Below, one piece after another: positions 53,914 to 61,284 of a stretch of DNA of 64,000 nt (position 1 is the stretch's first letter; each line of letters begins with the position of its first letter). The DNA comes from Poriferisodalis sp022821985 (GTDB lineage Bacteria; Actinomycetota; Acidimicrobiia; Acidimicrobiales; Poriferisodalaceae), in contig NZ_OZ244781.1 of the NCBI RefSeq assembly GCF_965219595.1, positions 3,038,001 to 3,102,000 of the forward strand, in the 5' to 3' direction. A program made the translations under genes and the position numbers. The notes beneath the pieces are model-generated. The model was not told where the DNA came from and made no database searches. It was given only the letters and a program-made list of their open reading frames with translations.

Positions 53914-54371
53914 CAGGATGTTTCTGCGAACAGCATCACCAGTGCACTGATCCATGCGGGCACCGCTACGCCAACTAGGGCCGCTATCCCTATGGCACGT
54001 GTGACGAATACCGGCAATCCGCTCGCGAGCCGCTCAACGGTGCGGTCAGCTTCCCTGTCGGATGCGAACGTCCGCGCTTGGCGCCACTCCTTCGTGAAAC
54101 GACCACACGACGTAAGTACCTCAGTCCAACCATCAGACGCACCACGGACTTTCTCCCCGTATCGGCCGACGGGGTTGCGCGCCACTTTGTACTTCAAGCC
54201 GGCGGGCAGGTAGCTGTCGTTGGGCATTGGCCCATATTCGGCTTCAAGCTCCTCGTCATGGAGGGGCCACGCTTCGTGGTAGACGGCAACGAAGTAGCGG
54301 TACTTGTGCCGGTCCGCTCGTCTGGGCTTGACTCCTTCGCCTCCACAGGCCACGCAGCTGTCGTTGTGCAT
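53907..54371 (-). CDS. Unknown protein with CxxC motif and C-terminal membrane anchor
   Basis: A 154-residue protein: an N-terminal CVACGG motif resembling one DnaJ-type zinc finger half, then a middle domain with YFVAVYHEAWPLHDEELEAEYG and a YGEKVR segment, and one membrane span at about 128-148 at the C-terminus. No family is recognised. It lies 116 bases downstream of hsdR in the same direction and could be a tail gene of the restriction operon. Its end overlaps the transposase remnant. Confidence 0.55.
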   Translation of the reverse strand: MHNDSCVACGGEGVKPRRADRHKYRYFVAVYHEAWPLHDEELEAEYGPMPNDSYLPAGLKYKVARNPVGRYGEKVRGASDGWTEVLTSCGRFTKEWRQARTFASDREADRTVERLASGLPVFVTRAIGIAALVGVAVPAWISALVMLFAETSCG

Positions 54372-54487
54372 ATCGACTCAGAGAGTTTCGACGAGACGCC
54401 CGTCGAGTCCGGCGACACCGAAGCGCAGCACGTCGAGCGCATCGAGTCTGGCCTTGCGGAGACCGAGGTCTTCAAGGGCGGCGAGCA

Positions 54488-57400
54488 TCACTTCACCGAC
54501 GGGACTTCTTGTTGGTCAGCGTGGGCGGTGGCGAAGATTTCGTTGAGGAGGCCTATTTCTACGATTTCGCCGAAGTCTTGTTCTTCGAGGCAGCGGTTGA
54601 CGAATTTGTCGTTGCCGGCGAGGCGGTTGAGCATGAGGTCTCGGAGGCGTTGGCGCTCGGCAAGGATGAACTTGTCGAGGTCGTTGGCTCGGGCTGTGGC
54701 GAGCATCTCGCCGGCCTGCAAGGCGTCGTTCTGGATTTGTTCGAGGAAGAGGCGGTCGCTGTCGTCGAAGTTGGTGCCGAACTGCTGGTTGAGGCGGTCG
54801 ATGATCTGTGACAGCGGCTCTTTGTCTTCCTCGACGTTGCCGGTGCCGACGGCTGTGGGGCTGGTCACGGTGGTGTCGGCGCCGTCGAGGCTGATCGCGC
54901 CGCTAGAGATCTTCTGGATGCGGTAGTACTCCAGCTCCACGTCGTCGCCGAGGTGGACAGGTTCAGGGCTGTCGCCGGTGTGCAGCTTGGGCAGCAACTT
55001 GCGGCCGTAGGAGTAGAGCCGTTCGAGGTCGCAGTCGCCGTAGGGGATGATCTGGCTCAGGAACGTGTACAGCGACACGTACGCGCTGAGCCGGTCCCCG
55101 AACTCGTGCTGCGCTTCGTCGTCGAGCGCCTTGAAGCGGTCCACTGCGGGCTGCTGGGTGGCTTCGATGCGGACGTGGTCGCTGGGCCGCTGCTTGTGCA
55201 GGGGCAGGTAGAACACCGCGGCGAACTTGTCGACCTCGTCCTGCAGGTACACCTGTGCCTCGTTCAGCTCGTAGGCGAGGCTGTCGAGCTGGTAGGGGTC
55301 GGACCGCTCGCGCAGCTCCGTCACGCCGTAGTACGGGGCAAACGCTGCGGCGATGTCGGCGGGCGAGTTCACGAAGTCGAGCACGAACGGCGGTTGTTTG
55401 CCGACTGCGATCCGGTTGAGCCGCGACAGCGTTTGCACGGCGTGCACGCCCGACAGGGGCTTGTCGACGTACATGGCCTGCAGCAGCGGCTGGTCGAACC
55501 CGGTCTGGTACTTCTCGGCCACCAGCAGGATCTGATAGTCCGGCGACGCGAACCGGCCCGGCAGCGCCGATTCGCTGATCGGCTTGCCGGTCACGACGTC
55601 GGTGTTCATCTTCGGCTCGGTGTACTCCGCACCCGTGTCGGGGTCCACGACTGTGCCGCTGAACGCCACCAGCGGTCGCACGTCGTCGTAGCCGCGGGCG
55701 TCGATGTAGCCGCCGAGCGCGTTCATGTACCGCACGGCATGCAGCCGCGACCCCGCCACCACCATCGCCTTGGCTCGGCCGCCCATGGCGTGCATCACCT
55801 GGTTGCGGAAGTGCTCCACGATGATCTCGGTCTTCTGGCCCACGTTGTGCTCGTGCAGCGTCACGAACTTGTTGAGCTTCGTGGCAGTGCGGCGCTTGGG
55901 GAACTCGTCGTCGCTCTCAGCGGTGTTGACCAGCTTGAAGTACGTGTCGTAATCGGTGTAGTTGCCCAGCACGTCCAGGATGAAGCCCTCCTCGATCGCC
56001 TGGCGCATGCTGTAGGTGTGGAACGGCACCGGCACGCCGTCGGGATCGCCCGGCGCCGGGCGGCCGAACAGCTCCAATGTCTTGCCCTTCGGCGTGGCCG
56101 TGAACGCGAAGAAGCTCAGGTTCGGCTGTGGGCCGCGTGACTCCACGATCGCATTCAGGCTGTCCTGCCAATCCAACGAGCCGCCGCCGTCTTCATCGAA
56201 TGCGTCGTCGCCGGCCGGCGAACCCGCGCCCAGCAGCTGCTTCATCTGCAGCGCCGTGTCGCCGGTCTGGCTCGAGTGGGCCTCGTCCACGATGATCGCG
56301 TAGCGCCGCGACGCCAGCTCCTTCGCCCACTCGCCGGCCTGCGCGCTCTCTGCCTCGCTCGGACGCTCCGCCGACTCGGCCCCAGCGATCCGGTACAGAT
56401 TCCGCATCACGTTCGGGAACTTCTGCAACGTCGTGACGACGATCTTGGTGCCGTCCACCAGCGCTCTGGTGAGCTGCTCGCCGTCGTCGTCGATGGCCTG
56501 CACGACACCCTGGGTGTGCTCGATCTGGGTGATCGCGCCCTGCAGCTGAGCGTCGAGCACCCGCCGGTCAGTGATCACCAGCACGCAGTCGAACACCTTG
56601 GCGTCGCTGTCGGTGTGCAGGCTCGACAGGCGGTGCGCCAGCCACGAGATCGAGTTCGTCTTGCCGCTGCCCGCCGAATGCTGCACCAAATAGTTCCGGC
56701 CCGCCCTCTCGGCGCGGGCCGACTCCACCAGCAGGCTCACCGAATCGAGTTGGTGGTAGCGGGGGAACACCAGCGTCTCGGTCCGCACGGTGCGGGCACC
56801 CTTGCCGTCGACAACCTTCTCCTCGCGGCGCTCGGTGAACATGTACGAGCCGACAATGTCCAAGAACCGGTCCCGCTCCAGCACCTCGCCCCAGAAATAC
56901 CCGGTGCGATACCCCGACCGATGCGCCGGATTGCCCTTGCCGCACTCCACCGAGCCCGGAGCGCTGCCACGATTGAACGGCAAGAACCGCGTGTCGCCCT
57001 TCGCGAGCCGCGTCGTCATGTGCACCTCGTCGGGGTCCGCGGCGAAATGCACCAGCGCCCGCTTGCCGAACCGGAACAACGGCGCGCTCGGCTCCCGATC
57101 CGTGCGGTACTGGCTGACCGCGTGCTGCCACGACTGACCCGTCATCGGGTTCTTCAACTCGCACGTCGCCACCGGCACCCCGTTCAACGTGAACAGCAAA
57201 TCGACCGTGTCGCCTTTGCCCGGATGGCAACGGGCCTGCCGCGTCACCGTGAGCTCGTTGTTCGCGAACTGAGCGAGCGCGTCGGGGTTCAGGCCGTGCG
57301 CCGGCTTGAAGTACGCCAGCCGAAACGTCTTACCCACGAACCTGAATCCGTGACGCAGCACCTCCAACGTGCCCTTCGTGTCCAGCTCCTTGCACAGCCG

Positions 57401-57613
57401 CTCCACGAGCCGACCTTCGAGCTGCGCGCCCTGAGACTGCTCGACCTCGGCCCACAGCTCCGGCTGAGTCGAACGCAAGAACGCCAGAACACGATCAGGG
57501 AACAACGCCTGGTCCACATCCCACTCGGCGGCATCGACCGATACCCAGCCAACATCGGCGAGCATCGACTCCACCGTCGACTCGAACGCCTGCTCCGTCG
57601 TCTGAGCCGACAT
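54488..57613 (-). CDS. hsdR: Type I restriction enzyme, HsdR (restriction and translocation) subunit
   Basis: A 1041-residue motor and nuclease subunit. The N-terminal PD-(D/E)xK nuclease has Asp138 and ELK at 152-154 (GDTVDLLF ... VATCELKN). The superfamily 2 helicase has Walker A SAGSGKT at 313-319, DEAH at 443-446 and the later motif QTLSRLNR. A helical C-terminal domain contacts the methylase. It starts at ATG 57613, coupled to the hsdS stop as TGATG. All catalytic motifs are intact, so restriction is predicted to be functional. It is the last operon gene with a known function. Confidence 0.95.
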   Translation of the reverse strand: MSAQTTEQAFESTVESMLADVGWVSVDAAEWDVDQALFPDRVLAFLRSTQPELWAEVEQSQGAQLEGRLVERLCKELDTKGTLEVLRHGFRFVGKTFRLAYFKPAHGLNPDALAQFANNELTVTRQARCHPGKGDTVDLLFTLNGVPVATCELKNPMTGQSWQHAVSQYRTDREPSAPLFRFGKRALVHFAADPDEVHMTTRLAKGDTRFLPFNRGSAPGSVECGKGNPAHRSGYRTGYFWGEVLERDRFLDIVGSYMFTERREEKVVDGKGARTVRTETLVFPRYHQLDSVSLLVESARAERAGRNYLVQHSAGSGKTNSISWLAHRLSSLHTDSDAKVFDCVLVITDRRVLDAQLQGAITQIEHTQGVVQAIDDDGEQLTRALVDGTKIVVTTLQKFPNVMRNLYRIAGAESAERPSEAESAQAGEWAKELASRRYAIIVDEAHSSQTGDTALQMKQLLGAGSPAGDDAFDEDGGGSLDWQDSLNAIVESRGPQPNLSFFAFTATPKGKTLELFGRPAPGDPDGVPVPFHTYSMRQAIEEGFILDVLGNYTDYDTYFKLVNTAESDDEFPKRRTATKLNKFVTLHEHNVGQKTEIIVEHFRNQVMHAMGGRAKAMVVAGSRLHAVRYMNALGGYIDARGYDDVRPLVAFSGTVVDPDTGAEYTEPKMNTDVVTGKPISESALPGRFASPDYQILLVAEKYQTGFDQPLLQAMYVDKPLSGVHAVQTLSRLNRIAVGKQPPFVLDFVNSPADIAAAFAPYYGVTELRERSDPYQLDSLAYELNEAQVYLQDEVDKFAAVFYLPLHKQRPSDHVRIEATQQPAVDRFKALDDEAQHEFGDRLSAYVSLYTFLSQIIPYGDCDLERLYSYGRKLLPKLHTGDSPEPVHLGDDVELEYYRIQKISSGAISLDGADTTVTSPTAVGTGNVEEDKEPLSQIIDRLNQQFGTNFDDSDRLFLEQIQNDALQAGEMLATARANDLDKFILAERQRLRDLMLNRLAGNDKFVNRCLEEQDFGEIVEIGLLNEIFATAHADQQEVPSVK

Positions 57614-58935
57614 CACACACCGCCCCGAGAATCGACCGCCGATCTCCGCACGTCGATCTTGCCGGTCACCGCAGCCGAGACAAGCGCCATGCGGTACTCC
57701 CCCAGGCGTTCGATTGCATCACGCACAGCTGACGCCATCCGTTTGACGCGATCTTCAATATCGGCGACATAGGCAACTATGGCCTGCTGCTCGTTCATGG
57801 GAGGAACCACCGTCACCAGCGACAGAAAATGCTGTGGATAGAGCCGGAGCCTCGACGACCAGATGCCTCGGGATTCGGAAGTCATGCCGACCACGTACCG
57901 CCGCGACCGGTATGCCATGTCGAGAAACTCCGGAAGCACGAATTGCGAATCCGGCACATAAACGTTGTATGACGGACTCACCAAACCAGCTTCGCTCGCC
58001 GTGCCCGCGGCCCCCATCCACGCCCACATGGTGTTAATGACCAGATCGCCCCGGAGGCATCGCTTGTATCCCTCCAGCGTCTCCGCCATGAACATTCCGA
58101 CATCCGGCTTCTCGGACCGGCGAGTCACGCCCGTGAGGTGCGAGACCGTCAAGAGCTCCCCATCGCCATCGTCCGATCGCTCATCTCGCTCATCAAACAG
58201 TCGTCGGTTCTCGACCACGTCCCAATGCTCCGGCACCTTCCCGAGCCATTCCACCCCCGAATCCTTCAGCGGCGGCGCCGGGTCCAGTCCCGCGGCCTCC
58301 GCAGCATCCGGCGGCAGCCCGCGCGTCACCGTCCGTGTGATCAGCGCCACCCGGTACTCACCGAGCCGTTCGATCAGCAACTCCTGCTTCGAAATCAACT
58401 CGTCGACCCGGGCCGTCTCACGGTCGAGGTAGGCGGTTATGGATACCTGTTCGTTTCGTGGCGGCACCAAGACCCGGACATTGCCGATGAACTCCCAGTT
58501 CGCCCGTGGCATCTTGGCGCCATAGGTGGACGAGTCGACCGCCGAGACGAACTCATCCGACAGCAGCACGTACCGCAGGAACTCCGGCGTGAATTCGACG
58601 GCACGCAAGACCAAGAACTCGGTTGAGCAGATGCCGCCGAAGCCCGGCCGCACAGCCTTGGCCAAGTATGGGCGGAGCTTTCCGAAGAGCACATCGTCAG
58701 CGTCGAAGACGTTCGCTGTGCCGTCCGGTGTTTGGTCGCCCAGTCCCATCAACCGTCCCGTATGGGGGACGACATTTTCCAGCCCGACATACGATGAGGC
58801 TTCAATCTCCTCGGGCTCTACCTTCACATCTGACCTCTGAACGCAGTGCGAAAGCCGCTTCGACGGCCAACGCCGGGAGAACTCGCCTGCGTACCCCTGC
58901 CGAGCGCGACCGTCGGCAACGCGTGCCTCGCTCAT
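57613..58935 (-). CDS. hsdS: Type I restriction-modification specificity subunit HsdS
   Basis: A 440-residue subunit with two target recognition domains (about 20-190 and 225-400), each followed by a conserved helical spacer (NEQVSITAYLDRETARVDEL and NEQQAIVAYVADIEDRV). A repeated motif, RLGEYRVALITRTVTRGL and RLGEYRMALVSAAVTGKI, closes each half. It determines which bipartite DNA sequence is methylated and cut. ATG 58935 was chosen because the frame upstream is not HsdS-like. hsdM is not directly adjacent: three other genes lie between them. Confidence 0.94.
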   Translation of the reverse strand: MSEARVADGRARQGYAGEFSRRWPSKRLSHCVQRSDVKVEPEEIEASSYVGLENVVPHTGRLMGLGDQTPDGTANVFDADDVLFGKLRPYLAKAVRPGFGGICSTEFLVLRAVEFTPEFLRYVLLSDEFVSAVDSSTYGAKMPRANWEFIGNVRVLVPPRNEQVSITAYLDRETARVDELISKQELLIERLGEYRVALITRTVTRGLPPDAAEAAGLDPAPPLKDSGVEWLGKVPEHWDVVENRRLFDERDERSDDGDGELLTVSHLTGVTRRSEKPDVGMFMAETLEGYKRCLRGDLVINTMWAWMGAAGTASEAGLVSPSYNVYVPDSQFVLPEFLDMAYRSRRYVVGMTSESRGIWSSRLRLYPQHFLSLVTVVPPMNEQQAIVAYVADIEDRVKRMASAVRDAIERLGEYRMALVSAAVTGKIDVRRSAVDSRGGV

Positions 58936-58984
58936 TGGGCGACCTCGGCATCTTGGGCCGGGGCGATGCGGCCGCCCTGCGAGC

Positions 58985-59341
58985 TCACGCAGTCGCCGCG
59001 GCGAGGGCCGCATGAGGTGCCGGGATCTCGACTTCGACGGTTTGGAACCATGTCCAGAGCGTTGACGGGACTTCGCCGAACTCGGCCAACCACTCCGCCT
59101 CATGGTCGATGACGGCTTGGCAGTGGTAGGCGATGGCGTCGTCGATGGACATCGTGGGCATCGGTATGGGGTCGCCATGCTCGATCGTCGCCTCGATGTG
59201 GAAGGTGAGCGCTTCGCGGATCATCGCGAGCATCTCGTCTGGAGTGGCGGCGGTGCTGATGCAACCCGGAACGTCTGGCCCACACGCGCCGTAGTTGCTC
59301 GGGTACTGCTCAATGACAACCGCGTAGGTCAGCTTCATCAC
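58985..59341 (-). CDS. HicB-like antitoxin family protein (solitary)
   Basis: A 118-residue protein whose N-terminal half has the partial RNase H fold of HicB antitoxins: YAVVIEQYPSNYGACGPDVPGC followed by TPDEMLAMIREALTFHIEA. The C-terminal half has no recognised ribbon-helix-helix or HTH DNA-binding motif. No HicA toxin gene lies next to it. It sits 12 bases after the DUF3226 gene and 49 bases before hsdS in the same operon, so it may regulate or modulate these genes rather than form a toxin-antitoxin pair. Confidence 0.8.
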   Translation of the reverse strand: MMKLTYAVVIEQYPSNYGACGPDVPGCISTAATPDEMLAMIREALTFHIEATIEHGDPIPMPTMSIDDAIAYHCQAVIDHEAEWLAEFGEVPSTLWTWFQTVEVEIPAPHAALAAATA

Positions 59342-59353
59342 AACGGCACGCGG

Positions 59354-59971
59354 CTACTGGAAGACACGTCGCAGCCAGTCTACGAACGACCTTGCGGCGG
59401 GCTGTTCGAGATCGAAGGCGCCCGCGCTGATCGAGGTGCCCAAGCGACCACCGTCGGTGCGGACAGCCAGCCATGCGTGAAGTCTGGCCTTGGCCGGCTT
59501 GCTGAGTTGATCGCCCGGAACCTGTTCGACGTACTGCTGAGCGAGCCGCCACACATCGTCTCCAGCCGGGATGAGTGCCGCTAGGAAGTCTTCGAGCTCC
59601 CCCGATGCTTGGTTGTCGGGCATGAGCCAGACGCCCACCTTGGGTACTCCGGCTGTGCTGGACGGCACGACGGTACCGGGCGGATCTGGTGCCAGCGGGA
59701 GCCGGATATCAGCCAGCATGAGGGCATCCCTAACACTCTGCCATCGCGCCGCGGTGTCAGAGTTCGCATCGACGACGATGCCCAACGCAGTGCGGCCGGG
59801 AGCCTTCGCATGCGCTTCGATCTCTTCTCTGATCTGAGCGGTGCCGCCAAGCTGCTCGATGTCGAAGTCCACCGCCCCCTGCGTCTGCTCATGGAGGTGC
59901 CTGATGACGTGCTCGTCGTCTGCGCCTTCGACGAGCAGCAGGCGCGGCCCAGCAGGCCGAGAGGCAGCCAC
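59354..59971 (-). CDS. DUF3226 TOPRIM-like protein, partner of the adjacent ATPase
   Basis: A 205-residue protein with the TOPRIM-like DUF3226 pattern: LLLVEGADDEHVIRHL (Glu15), LGIVVDANSD (Asp68, Asp72) and VGVWLMPDNQASGELEDFL (Asp119, Glu125, Glu127). TOPRIM folds of this kind form the nuclease effector of OLD, PARIS (AriB) and Rlo-type anti-phage systems. It starts eight bases after the AAA ATPase gene, so the two likely act as a pair. That it is a nuclease is inference. The DxD acidic pair has Asn in the middle (Asp-Ala-Asn). Confidence 0.85.
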   Translation of the reverse strand: MAASRPAGPRLLLVEGADDEHVIRHLHEQTQGAVDFDIEQLGGTAQIREEIEAHAKAPGRTALGIVVDANSDTAARWQSVRDALMLADIRLPLAPDPPGTVVPSSTAGVPKVGVWLMPDNQASGELEDFLAALIPAGDDVWRLAQQYVEQVPGDQLSKPAKARLHAWLAVRTDGGRLGTSISAGAFDLEQPAARSFVDWLRRVFQ

Positions 59972-59979
59972 GGCGGGGA

Positions 59980-61116
59980 CTACCTGATCTCGATACCTCG
60001 CTCCGCGGCAACTCGGAGCGTGTCCTCGCTGTACTCGACTGCCCGGAGGTCACCATCGTCACCACGCTCAAGACGAATCGCGACGCCCTCGGATTGCTCG
60101 TCTTCGCTCGCAGCACGAGCGAATCCTTCAACACAGTCCCAGCTGTGAGTCGTCGCAAGCACTTGGACGTCGTTGTCGCGAGCGGCTTGGAACACCAAGC
60201 GCCAGTAGTCAGTCTGCAGCGAGTGGTGGATTCCGTTCTCGGCTTCGTCAATCAGGAGAAACCCGCCAGCCGCACTAGAAAATGCGATTGTCAAGCCAAA
60301 CAGCCGAGCGGCACCGTCACCAAGGCTGCGGAGGGGGACCCGTTCACCATCTGCGAGGCCGACCACGATCCGTCGGTCACGGGTTCGCGCTGAACCAGCC
60401 ACAGCAGCAATGCGAACGATGGTGCCAGCACATGCGAGCTGCAACGCACCAAGCGCCAGTTCCTCTCTTGGCCCGGCTGCGAGATCATCCCAGTGCGCGG
60501 CCGCCTGACGGTTGCTCGGCAGGCCCGGTCCCAGAGCCACGCACGCGACGCTGTCCGGCCACTCCAATCCTGGGAACAAATGGCGTGATCGTCGCCCAGA
60601 CAGGATCAGCGGCTCGTAGGCCGGGTCGAGCTTGTCGAATACCGGTACGAACTGCTGGTGCTGCCCAAAGGCAATCTGCAGAATCGGACTGTCAAATGGT
60701 CCACTGCGGGATTCAAACGGCAGCAACTGGTCTCTTGAGATCTTGTCGGGGGCAACAATCGTCACGCAAACGCGCGCTTCACCACTCTCGGGACCCACAG
60801 CAAAGCTGCTGTGCATCTCTGGGTGGCGCCCGCTGAACAGCGCCTCGAACACCGGGCGCTCGTCCCAGCCGTCGTCGTCGTCGGGCCACGTCTCAAGTTC
60901 TTCGTGGCGCGCGAGGATCTCGTGAAGAGCGAACAGGCTTCCCCTCTCGGCGTAGAGACGGACAGCATCGAGGACCGTCGTCTTGCCGACGCCGTTGCGG
61001 CCCGTGAGCAAAGTGACACGCCCGAGGCGTTCCACATCCAAGCGGGGGATGCCGCGAAAGCCCCGAATCGACAGCGAAGGCAAATGCAGGCCGTCGGTCG
61101 TCATCTGTTCAGACAT
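59980..61116 (-). CDS. AAA15/AAA21 ABC-type ATPase (PARIS AriA / RloA-like)
   Basis: A 378-residue SMC/ABC-type ATPase. Walker A is GRNGVGKTT at 39-47, the ABC signature region SLGDGAARLFGL lies near 265, Walker B is FLLIDEAENGIHH (Asp290, Glu291) and the H-loop is TTHS with His324. This intact set matches AAA15/AAA21 proteins of anti-phage systems. ATG 61116 is the preferred start. A frame from 61203 would add 29 residues. The 168-base gap after hsdM may hold its own promoter. The TOPRIM-like DUF3226 gene follows eight bases later. Confidence 0.9.
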   Translation of the reverse strand: MSEQMTTDGLHLPSLSIRGFRGIPRLDVERLGRVTLLTGRNGVGKTTVLDAVRLYAERGSLFALHEILARHEELETWPDDDDGWDERPVFEALFSGRHPEMHSSFAVGPESGEARVCVTIVAPDKISRDQLLPFESRSGPFDSPILQIAFGQHQQFVPVFDKLDPAYEPLILSGRRSRHLFPGLEWPDSVACVALGPGLPSNRQAAAHWDDLAAGPREELALGALQLACAGTIVRIAAVAGSARTRDRRIVVGLADGERVPLRSLGDGAARLFGLTIAFSSAAGGFLLIDEAENGIHHSLQTDYWRLVFQAARDNDVQVLATTHSWDCVEGFARAASEDEQSEGVAIRLERGDDGDLRAVEYSEDTLRVAAERGIEIR

Positions 61117-61284
61117 GTCCCACCTGCCGGCCAGGTTGCAAGCCTGAGCGTATCGCGCCTCCCATCTCGTCCCCGATGGCGATCCATGACCGACTGCCGT
61201 CATTCGCCGCGCTGGAAGATCAGCTTCGCCGTCGAATATGTCGCTGCGACCGTCGACCGCGGCCGTTGGCGACGGCGAGCCTTG

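Noticed and set aside
54953..57772. Long plus-strand open frames (395 and 498 residues) opposite hsdR
   Set aside because: They are antisense to hsdR, rich in Arg, His and Leu with no recognisable motif, and are the usual shadow frames of a GC-rich gene. hsdR on the other strand has all catalytic motifs.
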